The notes beneath the pieces were generated by a model. The model was not told where the DNA came from. It did no database searches and was given only the letters and a program-made list of their open reading frames with translations. A DNA stretch of 64,000 bases from Clostridium sp. CM027 (GTDB taxonomy: Bacteria > Bacillota > Clostridia > Clostridiales > Clostridiaceae). Shown one piece after another: positions 55,194 through 62,684 of this stretch; positions within the stretch are counted from its first letter, which is position 1, and each line of letters opens with the position of its first letter. Made by a program: the position numbers and the translations under genes. The DNA lies in NCBI RefSeq assembly GCF_024730565.1, contig NZ_CP077725.1, positions 2,753,501-2,817,500 of the forward strand. The letters run 5' to 3'.

Positions 55194-55277
55194 GGTTTGT
55201 AATTTTGAAATATGTCATGCAATCTTATATTATATTTATGATAAATGTAATATAAGTGAAATAAAGGAGAGCTAAAA

Positions 55278-55757
55278 ATGAATATAACTATAATTTGTGT
55301 AGGAAAAATAAAAGAAAAGTATTTAAAAAGTGCTATAGATGAATATACAAAAAGATTATCTAGATATTGTAAACTTAATATAATTGAATTAAGTGATGAA
55401 AAAACTCCTGATAATGCCTCTGAAAAGGAAGAGGTTATAATAAAGGACAAAGAAGGAGAGGCAATAGTTAGAAGCATAAAGGATAATATGTTTGTAATTG
55501 CTCTAGAGCTAAATGGAAAGACGTTATCCTCAGTGGAGTTGTCCAATTATATAAGGGATTTAGGTATAAGAGGTGACAGTAATATAGCTTTTGTTATTGG
55601 AGGTTCATTGGGACTATCTAAGGCTGTTTTAGAAAGAGCTAATTACAAATTATGTTTTTCAAAGATGACTTTTCCACATCAATTATTTAGAGTAATGCTA
55701 CTGGAACAGGTTTATAGAGGGTTTAGAATAATAAGTGGGGAACCGTACCATAAGTAA
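55278..55757 (+). CDS. rlmH: 23S rRNA (pseudouridine1915-N3)-methyltransferase
   Basis: SPOUT methyltransferase of 159 residues that methylates pseudouridine 1915 of 23S rRNA. NITIICVGKIKEKYLKSAIDEY-type start, GKTLSSVELSNYI, VIGGSLGLS (SAM site) and C-terminal LLEQVYRGFRIISGEPYHK. The gene's last codons form copy 1 of a direct repeat that recurs four times downstream. In staphylococci the same gene end is the SCC attachment site. ATG behind AAAGGAGAG. Confidence 0.95.
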   Translation: MNITIICVGKIKEKYLKSAIDEYTKRLSRYCKLNIIELSDEKTPDNASEKEEVIIKDKEGEAIVRSIKDNMFVIALELNGKTLSSVELSNYIRDLGIRGDSNIAFVIGGSLGLSKAVLERANYKLCFSKMTFPHQLFRVMLLEQVYRGFRIISGEPYHK

Positions 55758-55768
55758 ATGAGGTTTTT
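55737..55768 (+). repeat. rlmH-end direct repeat, copy 1 (candidate att site)
   Basis: GGGGAACCGTACCATAAGTA followed by AATGAGGTTTTT. It encodes the last residues and stop of RlmH and is the reference copy for repeats at 58119, 59066, 61343 and 63616. Confidence 0.85.
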
Positions 55769-55809
55769 ACTAAAATTGGATTTTAAAATGTAATGATAAA
55801 AGTTTGGAT

Positions 55810-55859
55810 AACGCCTACAGGGTTGGCTATAGTAGAAGCCTTCCTTGTGGTGTTTTTTT
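55810..55859 (+). terminator. Terminator after rlmH
   Basis: AACGCCTACAGG pairs imperfectly with CCTTGTGGTGTT around an inner GGC/GCC stem, followed by seven T residues. Lies just inside cassette A. Confidence 0.8.
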
Positions 55860-55904
55860 ATAATTAAACAAGAATATATAAATAAAAAAGCAGTAGATAA
55901 ACAT

Positions 55905-55984
55905 TTGACAAATATATCATTTATTGATATATTATATTTATTGATATATCAATAAATGATATATCAATAAATGATATATATATA
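55905..55984 (+). promoter_or_regulatory. PadR promoter with nested palindromes
   Basis: TTGACA (55905-55910), 17-bp spacer, TATATT (55928-55933). A perfect 20-bp palindrome TTTATTGATATATCAATAAA is at 55937-55956; the arms on both sides, ATATATCATTTATTGATATA and its complement, make the whole 70 bp nearly self-complementary. Repetition of TATCA/TGATA half-sites suggests several PadR dimers bind here. Confidence 0.7.
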
Positions 55985-56005
55985 TATAATAGGAAGGAGC
56001 ATTTT

Positions 56006-56326
56006 ATGCCAAGAAAAGATTCTATTGATATTGGGGAACTAACAGATTCTGCTTTTTATATTTTATCTAGTGTTACTGAGGAAAAGCATGGATATCTAAT
56101 TATGAAAACTATTGAGAACCTTACTAATAATGAAGTTACTATTGGTCCTGCATCACTTTATACAACACTGAAAAAGCTTTTAGCAGCAGAGTTGGTGGAG
56201 TTAAATTCTGACACAGATGAAAATAAAAAAGTATATAAAATAACAAATAAAGGACGAGAGATGCTCATAAAAGAGATTGAGCGTAAAAAACAGATGGTTA
56301 AATTTGCTCAAAATTTTTTAAATTAG
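56006..56326 (+). CDS. PadR-family regulator
   Basis: Protein of 106 residues: winged helix with LTDSAFYILSSVTEEKHGYLIMKTIE, IGPASLYTTLKKLLAAELVE and YKITNKGREML. Starts behind GGAAGGAG. Paired 16 bp before a DUF2812 protein, a very common pairing in Firmicutes. Confidence 0.92.
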   Translation: MPRKDSIDIGELTDSAFYILSSVTEEKHGYLIMKTIENLTNNEVTIGPASLYTTLKKLLAAELVELNSDTDENKKVYKITNKGREMLIKEIERKKQMVKFAQNFLN

Positions 56327-56341
56327 AAAAGGGGGATATTC

Positions 56342-57070
56342 ATGAAAAGTAAATATGTAATGATTAGTGGACTTGCCTTTAATGAAGAAGGTGATATGGA
56401 AAAACTAAAAAATTATGCAAGTCAAGGTTGGATATTAGAAGACATAGTAGGGGGCTTTTTCTATAAACTAAGAAAAGATAAGCCTCAAAACATAGTATAT
56501 AACCTAGATTACCAAACAGAGACAAATGAAGAATACTTCACTATATTTAAAGAAGCAGGATGGAAACTTGTTGTTTCTATAGAAAATTATATGCACATTT
56601 TTTCAGCACAAGCTGGAACTAAACCTATTTATAGTGATTGTGAATCAGAAATAGATAAATATACAAGTATAAGAAATCGAACAAGAAAAGGAACTCTATA
56701 TTCTTTAATAATAGCTATAGCACTAATGGGGTTGCTAGTTGTTTCCTTAATTGTTATTAAACCTATATTTTTGATTATCCTTGGATTATTAATAATTGAT
56801 ATATTTATATTTGTCTTTAATTTTATGCCTTATTTAGCATATAATTCAATAATTAAGCAAATAAAAAAATATGGTAAGTGTAATAGTAAAGCAATAGATA
56901 ATAAAAGTTTATGGAAATTATATGCAATTGCAGGCGTTCTATGGTTAGCTATAGGAATATGGCATTTAATTGGGAAACAATATTTTTCAGCAGTATTTTT
57001 TATAATTTTTGGTGCTTTTTTAATTTTTTCAAGTTCAGACTACTTTAAGAAATATAAAAAGTCTTTATAA
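56342..57070 (+). CDS. DUF2812 membrane protein
   Basis: Protein of 242 residues. N-terminal soluble DUF2812 domain (KLKNYASQGWILEDIVGGFFYKL, EYFTIFKEAGWKLV) and four predicted membrane helices in the second half. Always found with a PadR regulator, as here; thought to be a bacteriocin- or stress-related membrane protein, but no activity is established. ATG behind AAAAGGGGG. Confidence 0.85.
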   Translation: MKSKYVMISGLAFNEEGDMEKLKNYASQGWILEDIVGGFFYKLRKDKPQNIVYNLDYQTETNEEYFTIFKEAGWKLVVSIENYMHIFSAQAGTKPIYSDCESEIDKYTSIRNRTRKGTLYSLIIAIALMGLLVVSLIVIKPIFLIILGLLIIDIFIFVFNFMPYLAYNSIIKQIKKYGKCNSKAIDNKSLWKLYAIAGVLWLAIGIWHLIGKQYFSAVFFIIFGAFLIFSSSDYFKKYKKSL

Positions 57071-57087
57071 ATTATATACAAATTAAA

Positions 57088-57236
57088 GAATATGAAGATA
57101 GTGGTGATAGATTTAATTTGTATAAAGTGAAATGCGAGGATGGAGAGATTTAAAACTTAAAACAATTAATGAACAAAGTGTTCCAATAGTATTAAATGAT
57201 GCAATTTCCAACCTTCTAAATATTTTAAAATGATTT
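57088..57236 (+). pseudogene. Possible gene scar between DUF2812 and AIPR fragment
   Basis: Two adjoining short frames read EYEDSGDRFNLYKVKCEDGE, then after a stop and shift KTINEQSVPIVLNDAISNLL. The continuous protein-like composition suggests a decayed gene end, not assigned to any family. Confidence 0.35.
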
Positions 57237-57293
57237 AAACGGCCAATTCATGTGTAATGAATACTATTTTGAAATATATATTATATTAAAGAA

Positions 57294-57333
57294 AACTCTT
57301 ACCTTAACAATATGGGTAAGAGTATTTTTATGT
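57294..57333 (+). terminator. Hairpin upstream of the AIPR fragment
   Basis: ACTCTTACC pairs with GGGTAAGAGT around an AT-rich loop, followed by ATTTTT. Probably ends an earlier transcript or attenuates the downstream gene. Confidence 0.6.
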
Positions 57334-57347
57334 AGGAGGTAATAACT

Positions 57348-58088
57348 ATGATAGAAATTAGTTATTTTAGAGTTGGAATAGAGAATGTATATATACCATT
57401 GAGAATTGTTATAACGCAAAGAGATGATATAAAGAACGAAATAACTAAGGCTACCAATAATCAAAGTGAAGTTAAAAAGGAACAACTTGAAGCCTTATCA
57501 GAATTTCAAAGGAATTTAGAAGTCTTTTATCAGACGATAGATGAAAATGATTCTAACAAATTGTATTATGAAAGAAGAACTAATCAATATAATACACATA
57601 GTATTCAGAAAACAAGAATAATAGATATTCCAACGCAAATTAAAGTTTTCACATCTATGTTTTTGAATAATCCACATGGTGTCTCAGGTTACTATGGAAC
57701 AATAGCAAAGAAAATGGGAAATAAAATATTTAAGCAAGGTCACAAACACCTACCATATTATACGAGTGCGTTAGCTTATTATAAATTAGAATCTTTGTTT
57801 AGAACTAATAGGATAGATAAATCAAACAAAAGAATGAGATATCACATATTAATGGCTATAAGAATAATAAGTACTAAAAATCAAGAAATGCCAGAGTTTA
57901 ATAGTAATAAAGTTGAATCTTATTGTAAACCAATATTAGAAATAATAGACGATAATGATAAATTAGTTTTATTGGTTGAAGGCATAATTGAAATTATTAC
58001 AAATGCATTAGGAGATAGTATTATAGAAAGGAAAATATTTGATAAAAAAGAGACTACCGATTTGGTATTAAACGAAATTAAAAAATAA
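57348..58088 (+). CDS. AIPR-family (abortive phage infection) protein fragment, C-terminal half
   Basis: Protein of 246 residues. It matches the second half of AIPR proteins: ITKATNNQSEVKKEQLEAL, NKLYYERRTNQYN, TQIKVFTSMFLNNPHGVSGY and the helical tail. Complete AIPR proteins are about twice as long, with an N-terminal domain that is absent here. ATG follows GTAGGAGG, so the fragment may still be translated. Likely a remnant of a phage-defence gene in cassette A; an unrelated short homologue cannot be excluded. Confidence 0.65.
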   Translation: MIEISYFRVGIENVYIPLRIVITQRDDIKNEITKATNNQSEVKKEQLEALSEFQRNLEVFYQTIDENDSNKLYYERRTNQYNTHSIQKTRIIDIPTQIKVFTSMFLNNPHGVSGYYGTIAKKMGNKIFKQGHKHLPYYTSALAYYKLESLFRTNRIDKSNKRMRYHILMAIRIISTKNQEMPEFNSNKVESYCKPILEIIDDNDKLVLLVEGIIEIITNALGDSIIERKIFDKKETTDLVLNEIKK

Positions 58089-58118
58089 TCTAAAAAAAAC
58101 CTCACTTAGTAGCGATAC

Positions 58119-58150
58119 GGAGAACCGTACCATAAATAAATGAGGTTTTT
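58119..58150 (+). repeat. rlmH-end direct repeat, copy 2
   Basis: GGAGAACCGTACCATAAATA followed by AATGAGGTTTTT: 2 differences from the rlmH copy over 32 bp. Flanked by an inverted repeat, AAAACCTCA at 58097 and TGAGGTTTT at the right. Confidence 0.85.
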
Positions 58151-58190
58151 GGCCTTAACCATTGATATTACTTGGTTAAGGTTGTCTTTA
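58151..58190 (+). terminator. Hairpin just after repeat copy 2
   Basis: CCTTAACCA pairs perfectly with TGGTTAAGG around an 11-base loop, then TTGTCTTTA. Similar stem-loops sit just past copies 1 and 3. Confidence 0.65.
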
Positions 58191-58297
58191 TAGACTAAAA
58201 TAATGTATCATAAGTAATAATAATTTTACAAAATATGTTATAATAAAATAGTAAATAAGTTTTAAGTGAAAGATAAATTAGAATTTGGAGGTTAATC

Positions 58298-58645
58298 ATG
58301 AAAAAATGGTATGATGAGGAGTACGAATTTGAAATTGAGGTAACTGGGTTTCTTCGCAGTGACCATACAGAGCGATACTGCCGAAACGGCGAAGAAGTGG
58401 GGGATAAGTATACCTGCACCTATGGCTGTCCCATAAATTCGGATGGACAGGGTATCTGTTCCAAGGTTATGATGATTATGTTCCCAATCATGGAGTCGGT
58501 CAGAAGTGGCGGAGATTTAGAGAACATTGGCGGAAATGGTAAATATAGCAAGGACGTTGTATGCCCAGATGGCTGCGTCATGTTCAGGCTGACGGCAAAG
58601 AAACTTGACAATGAGAATTTTTATAAGGGGAAGTTTTTTGATTAG
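58298..58645 (+). CDS. TIGR04076-family protein
   Basis: Protein of 115 residues with conserved cysteines in YTCTYGCPINSDGQGICSK and VVCPDGCVMFRLTAKK. TIGR04076 proteins are small, of unknown role, and possibly metal-binding through these cysteines. Codon use is richer in G and C (CGCAGTGACC, CTGACGGCAAAG) than in the genes around it, suggesting arrival from a different genome. ATG behind TTGGAGG. Confidence 0.8.
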   Translation: MKKWYDEEYEFEIEVTGFLRSDHTERYCRNGEEVGDKYTCTYGCPINSDGQGICSKVMMIMFPIMESVRSGGDLENIGGNGKYSKDVVCPDGCVMFRLTAKKLDNENFYKGKFFD

Positions 58646-58736
58646 TTTTGATTTTTATTGTGCTCAGTTTTAAGATAAGCCGAAATATATAAATTCCAAT
58701 TTGTAGATGAGATAATTATTTAAAAAATATTTATGT

Positions 58737-58922
58737 TTATTTTTCATGAAAATTTAATATAATATAAATAAGAAATGCAGAAAATAAAAACAGTAGCATC
58801 CAATTGCGAGGTGGGGCTACTATTTTTTTGAGATTTTTTTCTATAAGCAACACTATAAATGTTAATAATGCTATTAAGAATATACCTGCTGTAAATAGCA
58901 ACATTAATGTATCGTTACTCAT
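58737..58922 (-). CDS. Putative holin-like toxin (Hol-Tox), C-terminally extended
   Basis: Small membrane peptide: MSNDTLMLLFTAGIFLIALL followed by TFIVLLIEKNLKK, the Hol-Tox pattern (family usually 30-35 residues). Ribosome site GGGAGGGCGATACAC also matches that family. The present frame runs on to 61 residues through an A7 run; with A6 it would stop at TAG right after KNLKK. The run-on passes through the AGTAGC/GCTACT terminator-like stem. Such genes are type I toxin candidates; no antitoxin RNA could be defined by eye. Confidence 0.6.
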   Translation of the reverse strand: MSNDTLMLLFTAGIFLIALLTFIVLLIEKNLKKIVAPPRNWMLLFLFSAFLIYIILNFHEK

Positions 58923-59065
58923 GTGTATCGCCCTCCCTTCAACAAGAGGTAAAGTGATACCAGTAGCCCGTATTCAACTATTAAATTGTGCTTTAGGATT
59001 ATACCATAATTATGTAGATTATATACAGAAGAATAAAATGGTAAAATCTCATATAGTACAGATAC

Positions 59066-59096
59066 GGAGAACCATACCATAAATAAATGAGGTTTT
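59066..59096 (+). repeat. rlmH-end direct repeat, copy 3
   Basis: GGAGAACCATACCATAAATA followed by AATGAGGTTTT. Matches copy 2 at all but one position, and the similarity extends leftward (TAGTAnnGATACGG) beyond the part shared with rlmH. Confidence 0.85.
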
Positions 59097-59122
59097 AATA
59101 GGAAGCTATTTGGCTTCCTATT
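59097..59122 (+). terminator. Hairpin just after repeat copy 3
   Basis: AATAGGAAGC pairs with GGCTTCCTATT around a 5-base loop, then CTTTA. Confidence 0.65.
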
Positions 59123-59164
59123 CTTTATGGAGTTGATTAAACTAAATGGCTATTTTAGAGAAAA

Positions 59165-59239
59165 ATGACAAAGTGTCATCTTGTATTGATTAATTTTAAA
59201 ATATGAGTTATAATGAAAAAATAAATGACAAAGTGTCAT
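59165..59239 (+). promoter_or_regulatory. TetR promoter flanked by two identical operators
   Basis: ATGACAAAGTGTCAT occurs at 59165-59179 and 59225-59239, a perfect 6-bp inverted repeat with 3-bp spacer each time. Between them lie TTGATT (59186-59191), 17 bp, TATAAT (59209-59214). Operator 2 falls at the transcription start. Tight autoregulation by the downstream TetR protein is likely. Confidence 0.85.
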
Positions 59240-59257
59240 TTAAGGTGGGAGGATGTT

Positions 59258-59908
59258 ATGCCAAAAGTATCAGAAGAGTATATTGAAGAACGAAGAAAAT
59301 TTATTATGCAATGTGCGAGTAATATTTATGAAGAAAAACCACTCTATAAGATTACAATGAGGGATATTATTAAAGAAACTGGTTTTAGTCAAGGAAATGT
59401 ATATAGATATTTTAAGTCTGTGCTTGAGATATTTATTGCATTGGCAAATCAAAAACAACAACCATTTTATAATCGGTCTATGATTTTGGAAATTATAAAT
59501 GCAGAGGAGTCAGCAAAGGAAAAGATTTATAGCTTATTTGAGCTTATTGGAGCATATATAGATCATGTCCTAGAAGAAATAGGGCCAAAGATGTATTATG
59601 AGCTTTCTAATCAAGCAAACGCTGATTTGAGCTTATGGCAAGAGATAGGAAATAAGTTATATTTTAAAGAAGTAATGAATGATATGATTCAACAAAGTGT
59701 TGCCTATGTATCTAGTGAAATAGACTCAGGAAGAATGCTACCGGAAGAGGATTTATATAATATTATTCAGTATATAGGTATAGTGATAGATGGTATAGTA
59801 AATCATGTAGCATTGCAAAAAATGAATCATTTAAATGAGATTAATGTTAAGATGATGATAAAAATACTAGCAGATTCAGTTATTCAAATGTTAAATATAA
59901 AAGATTAA
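59258..59908 (+). CDS. TetR-family regulator
   Basis: Protein of 216 residues from ATG 59258 behind GGTGGGAGG. A longer in-frame start at 59225 lies inside operator 2 and is rejected. Helix-turn-helix in ITMRDIIKETGFSQGNVYRYFKS near residues 28-50. Co-directional with the hydrolase that follows by 40 bp. Confidence 0.9.
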   Translation: MPKVSEEYIEERRKFIMQCASNIYEEKPLYKITMRDIIKETGFSQGNVYRYFKSVLEIFIALANQKQQPFYNRSMILEIINAEESAKEKIYSLFELIGAYIDHVLEEIGPKMYYELSNQANADLSLWQEIGNKLYFKEVMNDMIQQSVAYVSSEIDSGRMLPEEDLYNIIQYIGIVIDGIVNHVALQKMNHLNEINVKMMIKILADSVIQMLNIKD

Positions 59909-59948
59909 ATTAATTATTAAACATTTGAATTTATTGCAAAGGAAGGGT

Positions 59949-61055
59949 ATGAATAAAATTAGGGTGAAGAGGTATTTTAAAATGTTTAGTATTGTAATAG
60001 GTACAATAATAGGATTGTTATTAATTATGTTATTTATTTTATGGTTATGGGGTCCAGGGAAAGTAGAATCATACCTTGATGAAAATGGAAATGTATTAGA
60101 AGGAAGCGTATCAGAAATTGCAAGGGTTGAAATTGGTGGCTTAGAGCAAGGTATGATTATTAAAGGTAAAAAAGATACTAATCCTGTGTTATTATTTTTA
60201 CATGGTGGACCTGGCAATCCAGAATATGTTCTTGCAAAAGAATATAATATTAATTTAGAAGATTATTTTACAGTTTGTTGGTGGGAACAAAGAGGAAGTG
60301 GAATGTCTTATTCTTCATCAATTGAAAAGGGAAGTATAACTCTGGATCAAATGATTTTTGATACTGTAGAGGTCACAAATTACTTAAGAGAGAGATTTGG
60401 TAAAGAAAAAATATATATAATGGGACACTCATGGGGATCATTTTTGGGGATAAATTCTATTGATAGATATCCTGAACTTTATGAAGCCTATTTAGGAATT
60501 GGACAAGTTGTTAATCAATTTGAGTCAGAAAAACTTGGATATGAACTTATGTTATCAACAGCTGAAGCAAATGGGGATGAGAAGTCTATAAAAAATCTTA
60601 AGAAATTTACACTTAATACACCTGAGGACATAACTACTGATTATCTTATGGTACGTTCTTCAATTATGAATGAACAGGGGTATGGTGTATTTCATATGCC
60701 AAAATCAAAATGCGGGTTGTTAATGCCAATATTTAAGGCTAAGGAGTATACAATAAAAGATAAATATGGATATGCAGCAGGTTCTTTATTATCCCTTGAA
60801 CAGCCTATGAATCACTCTATAAATATTACTAATTTAAATGAAACAATTAAAGAATTGAAAGTACCAGTATACATTTTTCATGGTATATATGATAAGCAGG
60901 TTTCTTATGACATTGCTTTAAAATATTATGAAGGATTAAAAGCTCCTAAAAAGCAATTCTACAAATTGGAAAATTCTGAACATAGCCCATTTATGGAAGA
61001 AGTAGATAAATTCATGGGAATAATAAAAGAGGATATACTCCAAGTATATAGTTGA
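59949..61055 (+). CDS. Membrane-anchored alpha/beta hydrolase (S33, proline iminopeptidase-like)
   Basis: Protein of 368 residues from ATG 59949 behind AAGGAAGGG. Single membrane helix at about 12-34 (IVIGTIIGLLLIMLFILWLW), then an alpha/beta hydrolase: oxyanion motif LFLHGGPGNPEYV, WWEQRGSGMS, nucleophile Ser161 in MGHSWGSFLG, acid in GIYDKQVS, His in NSEHSPFMEE. Substrate unknown; the WEQRG motif suits S33 aminopeptidases. Confidence 0.88.
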   Translation: MNKIRVKRYFKMFSIVIGTIIGLLLIMLFILWLWGPGKVESYLDENGNVLEGSVSEIARVEIGGLEQGMIIKGKKDTNPVLLFLHGGPGNPEYVLAKEYNINLEDYFTVCWWEQRGSGMSYSSSIEKGSITLDQMIFDTVEVTNYLRERFGKEKIYIMGHSWGSFLGINSIDRYPELYEAYLGIGQVVNQFESEKLGYELMLSTAEANGDEKSIKNLKKFTLNTPEDITTDYLMVRSSIMNEQGYGVFHMPKSKCGLLMPIFKAKEYTIKDKYGYAAGSLLSLEQPMNHSINITNLNETIKELKVPVYIFHGIYDKQVSYDIALKYYEGLKAPKKQFYKLENSEHSPFMEEVDKFMGIIKEDILQVYS

Positions 61056-61076
61056 ATATATTATTCTTTTATATTT

Positions 61077-61240
61077 CTAACATATAAACCAATTTGAGAA
61101 GTTGGGATTTGTAGTAATGATTGTACAATGTCTTTCATATCTTTTTGATATTAGTTGAAAAAATAAATTTGCAGCATCAATATCTATAGGTAAATAACCT
61201 ATTTCATATATAATTAAAATTTTATATTTACAAATTCATT
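61077..61240 (-). pseudogene. IS21-family istB ATPase remnant
   Basis: Minus-strand translation reads KILIIYEIGYLPIDIDAANL then FFQLISKRYERHCTIITTN and NFSNWF before a stop: the Walker B to sensor part of IstB, the IS21 helper ATPase (normally LIIDEIGYLP). Only about 50 codons survive and neither istA nor terminal repeats are visible. The catalytic D of DEIGYLP is Y here. Confidence 0.7.
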
Positions 61241-61342
61241 GCTATTATTCCAACTATAGTTTTTGAAATAGTACATTTAATAATTATTTATGTAGATTTC
61301 AAGGTGATAGGTTAAACGAAAAACCGCACTTGATACTGATAA

Positions 61343-61374
61343 GGAGAACCATACCACAAACAACGTAGACTTTT
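61343..61374 (+). repeat. rlmH-end direct repeat, copy 4
   Basis: GGAGAACCATACCACAAACA followed by ACGTAGACTTTT. The core GGAGAACCATACCA is kept and the right arm differs, as in copy 5 (ACGTAGA), so copies 4 and 5 form a subgroup. Confidence 0.75.
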
Positions 61375-61720
61375 CTCGAAATTACTGGTATGACTGGTTT
61401 CAAAAGAGATAATAGGGTTCTAAGGCGTATCATAACTTAAATAAATTACAAAAATAGTAGCTATCCAATTGCAACTGGGGCTGCTATTTTTTGAGACTTT
61501 TTTTTTATGTAACACTATTAATGTTAATAGTGTTATTAAGAATTACCCTGCCTAGAAATAGTAACAGTAAAATGTAGTTAATATTTAATTAGTTTAGAAT
61601 GAATTAATTTAGACAAATTAAAGCACAAAAAGACGGAACTAAGATTCTATATTCTGATATACTTTAGTTTAGCTAAGAAGTTAGGAAATAATTAAGGTTA
61701 TTATAGGGAGGACGTATTAG
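61375..61720. other. Start of cassette D with a degenerate Hol-Tox copy
   Basis: No intact gene. At 61445-61570, GCTATCCAATTGCAACTGGGG and CTATTTTTTGAGACTTTTTT mirror the 3' end of the Hol-Tox gene of cassette B (58785-58850). The minus-strand frame still ends LKK-stop with the A6 run, but its upstream codons are broken. The rest is AT-rich. Confidence 0.55.
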
Positions 61721-62629
61721 ATGGGAGATTATTATAAAATTAGGGGAAAAGATATCTATACTGAAATTCTAGGAGAGGATTCATCACCAGTATTGTTATT
61801 TATTCATGGTGGGCCCGGTGGAATTGGTGTTGTAGATTTTATTCAATATCAGGGGGAAAGATTATCAAAGAACTTTAAAGTTATAGCTCCAGAGCAAAGG
61901 GGAGTATGGAGATCTGAGGCTATTTTAGATGAAGAAAATATTTCACTAGAAGATATTATTGAAGACTTTGAAGAATTAAGAAAAAAATTACATATAAATA
62001 AATGGTCACTGCTTAGTCACTCATTTGGTGGGTATATTGCTGTTCTTTATGCTAATTTATACCCTGATTCTATTGAATATATGATATATGAATGTCCGTC
62101 TTTTGATTTTGCACTTTCAGAGCGTTCTATGCTAAAGGCGGCAGCTAATGAATTGGCTAAGTTAGGAAACCCTATATTGGCAGAAGAATATTTTAAAGCA
62201 TTAAAAGATATTAAAGATTACAAAGGAATTAATAAACTTCTTATGAAGGCATTAAATGAGCTTGGAGGGAACTGTAATAACTTTATGTGGTATGGAAATG
62301 ATAAGCGAATAATTGAAAAAATAGCTGTGGCTACTAAAGATGGTGGAAGCTTATGGCGTAAATCTACAAATACAAGAATGAAATTACTAAAGGATTGGCG
62401 AGTATATAATGATGTATTTACTGAATTATCAAATGTAAATAAGTCTTCTTTATTAATTAAAGGTAAATATGATCCAATAACTTGTGAAGTACAAACAGAG
62501 GAATTTATGAAGCGAGCGAAAGACAAACAAGTGGTTACATTTGATTTTTCTGGTCATTATGCTAGAATTGAAGAGCCTGATAAGTATTGTGAAGTTATAA
62601 CAAGTTATATATATAAGATGATGAAATAA
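61721..62629 (+). CDS. Alpha/beta hydrolase
   Basis: Cytosolic protein of 302 residues. HGGPGGIGVVDF oxyanion motif, APEQRGVWRSE, nucleophile Ser101 in LSHSFGGYIAVLY, acid in GKYDPITCE and His in FSGHYARIEEP. Distantly like the hydrolase in cassette C but without the membrane anchor. ATG behind AGGGAGG. Substrate unknown. Confidence 0.88.
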   Translation: MGDYYKIRGKDIYTEILGEDSSPVLLFIHGGPGGIGVVDFIQYQGERLSKNFKVIAPEQRGVWRSEAILDEENISLEDIIEDFEELRKKLHINKWSLLSHSFGGYIAVLYANLYPDSIEYMIYECPSFDFALSERSMLKAAANELAKLGNPILAEEYFKALKDIKDYKGINKLLMKALNELGGNCNNFMWYGNDKRIIEKIAVATKDGGSLWRKSTNTRMKLLKDWRVYNDVFTELSNVNKSSLLIKGKYDPITCEVQTEEFMKRAKDKQVVTFDFSGHYARIEEPDKYCEVITSYIYKMMK

Positions 62630-62684
62630 GTGGAATTCCATATAATGATTTTGAAAGGAGAGGAGGAAGTTAGAAATAATTACA

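Larger units (their letters stand above)
55769..58118. mobile_element. Candidate SCC-like cassette A (PadR/DUF2812/AIPR fragment)
   Basis: Segment bounded by copies 1 and 2 of the rlmH-end repeat. Carries a PadR regulator, a DUF2812 membrane protein and an AIPR-type gene fragment. No recombinase is present. Boundaries are seen directly; mobility is inferred. Confidence 0.5.
58151..59065. mobile_element. Candidate SCC-like cassette B (TIGR04076 gene and Hol-Tox)
   Basis: Segment of about 0.9 kb between copies 2 and 3. Carries a TIGR04076-family gene of higher GC than neighbours and a minus-strand holin-like toxin gene. No recombinase. Confidence 0.45.
59097..61342. mobile_element. Candidate SCC-like cassette C (TetR, S33 hydrolase, istB scar)
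   Basis: Segment of about 2.2 kb between copies 3 and 4: a TetR gene with double operator, an S33-type hydrolase and an IS21 istB remnant. Confidence 0.5.

Noticed and set aside
55737-55768. CRISPR array based on the spaced repeats after rlmH
   Set aside because: Spacing is 0.9-2.4 kb with genes between copies and there are no cas genes; an att-site repeat explains them better.
58804-59082. Plus-strand frame over the holin-like toxin
   Set aside because: Opposite-strand shadow running through repeat copy 3; no ribosome site.
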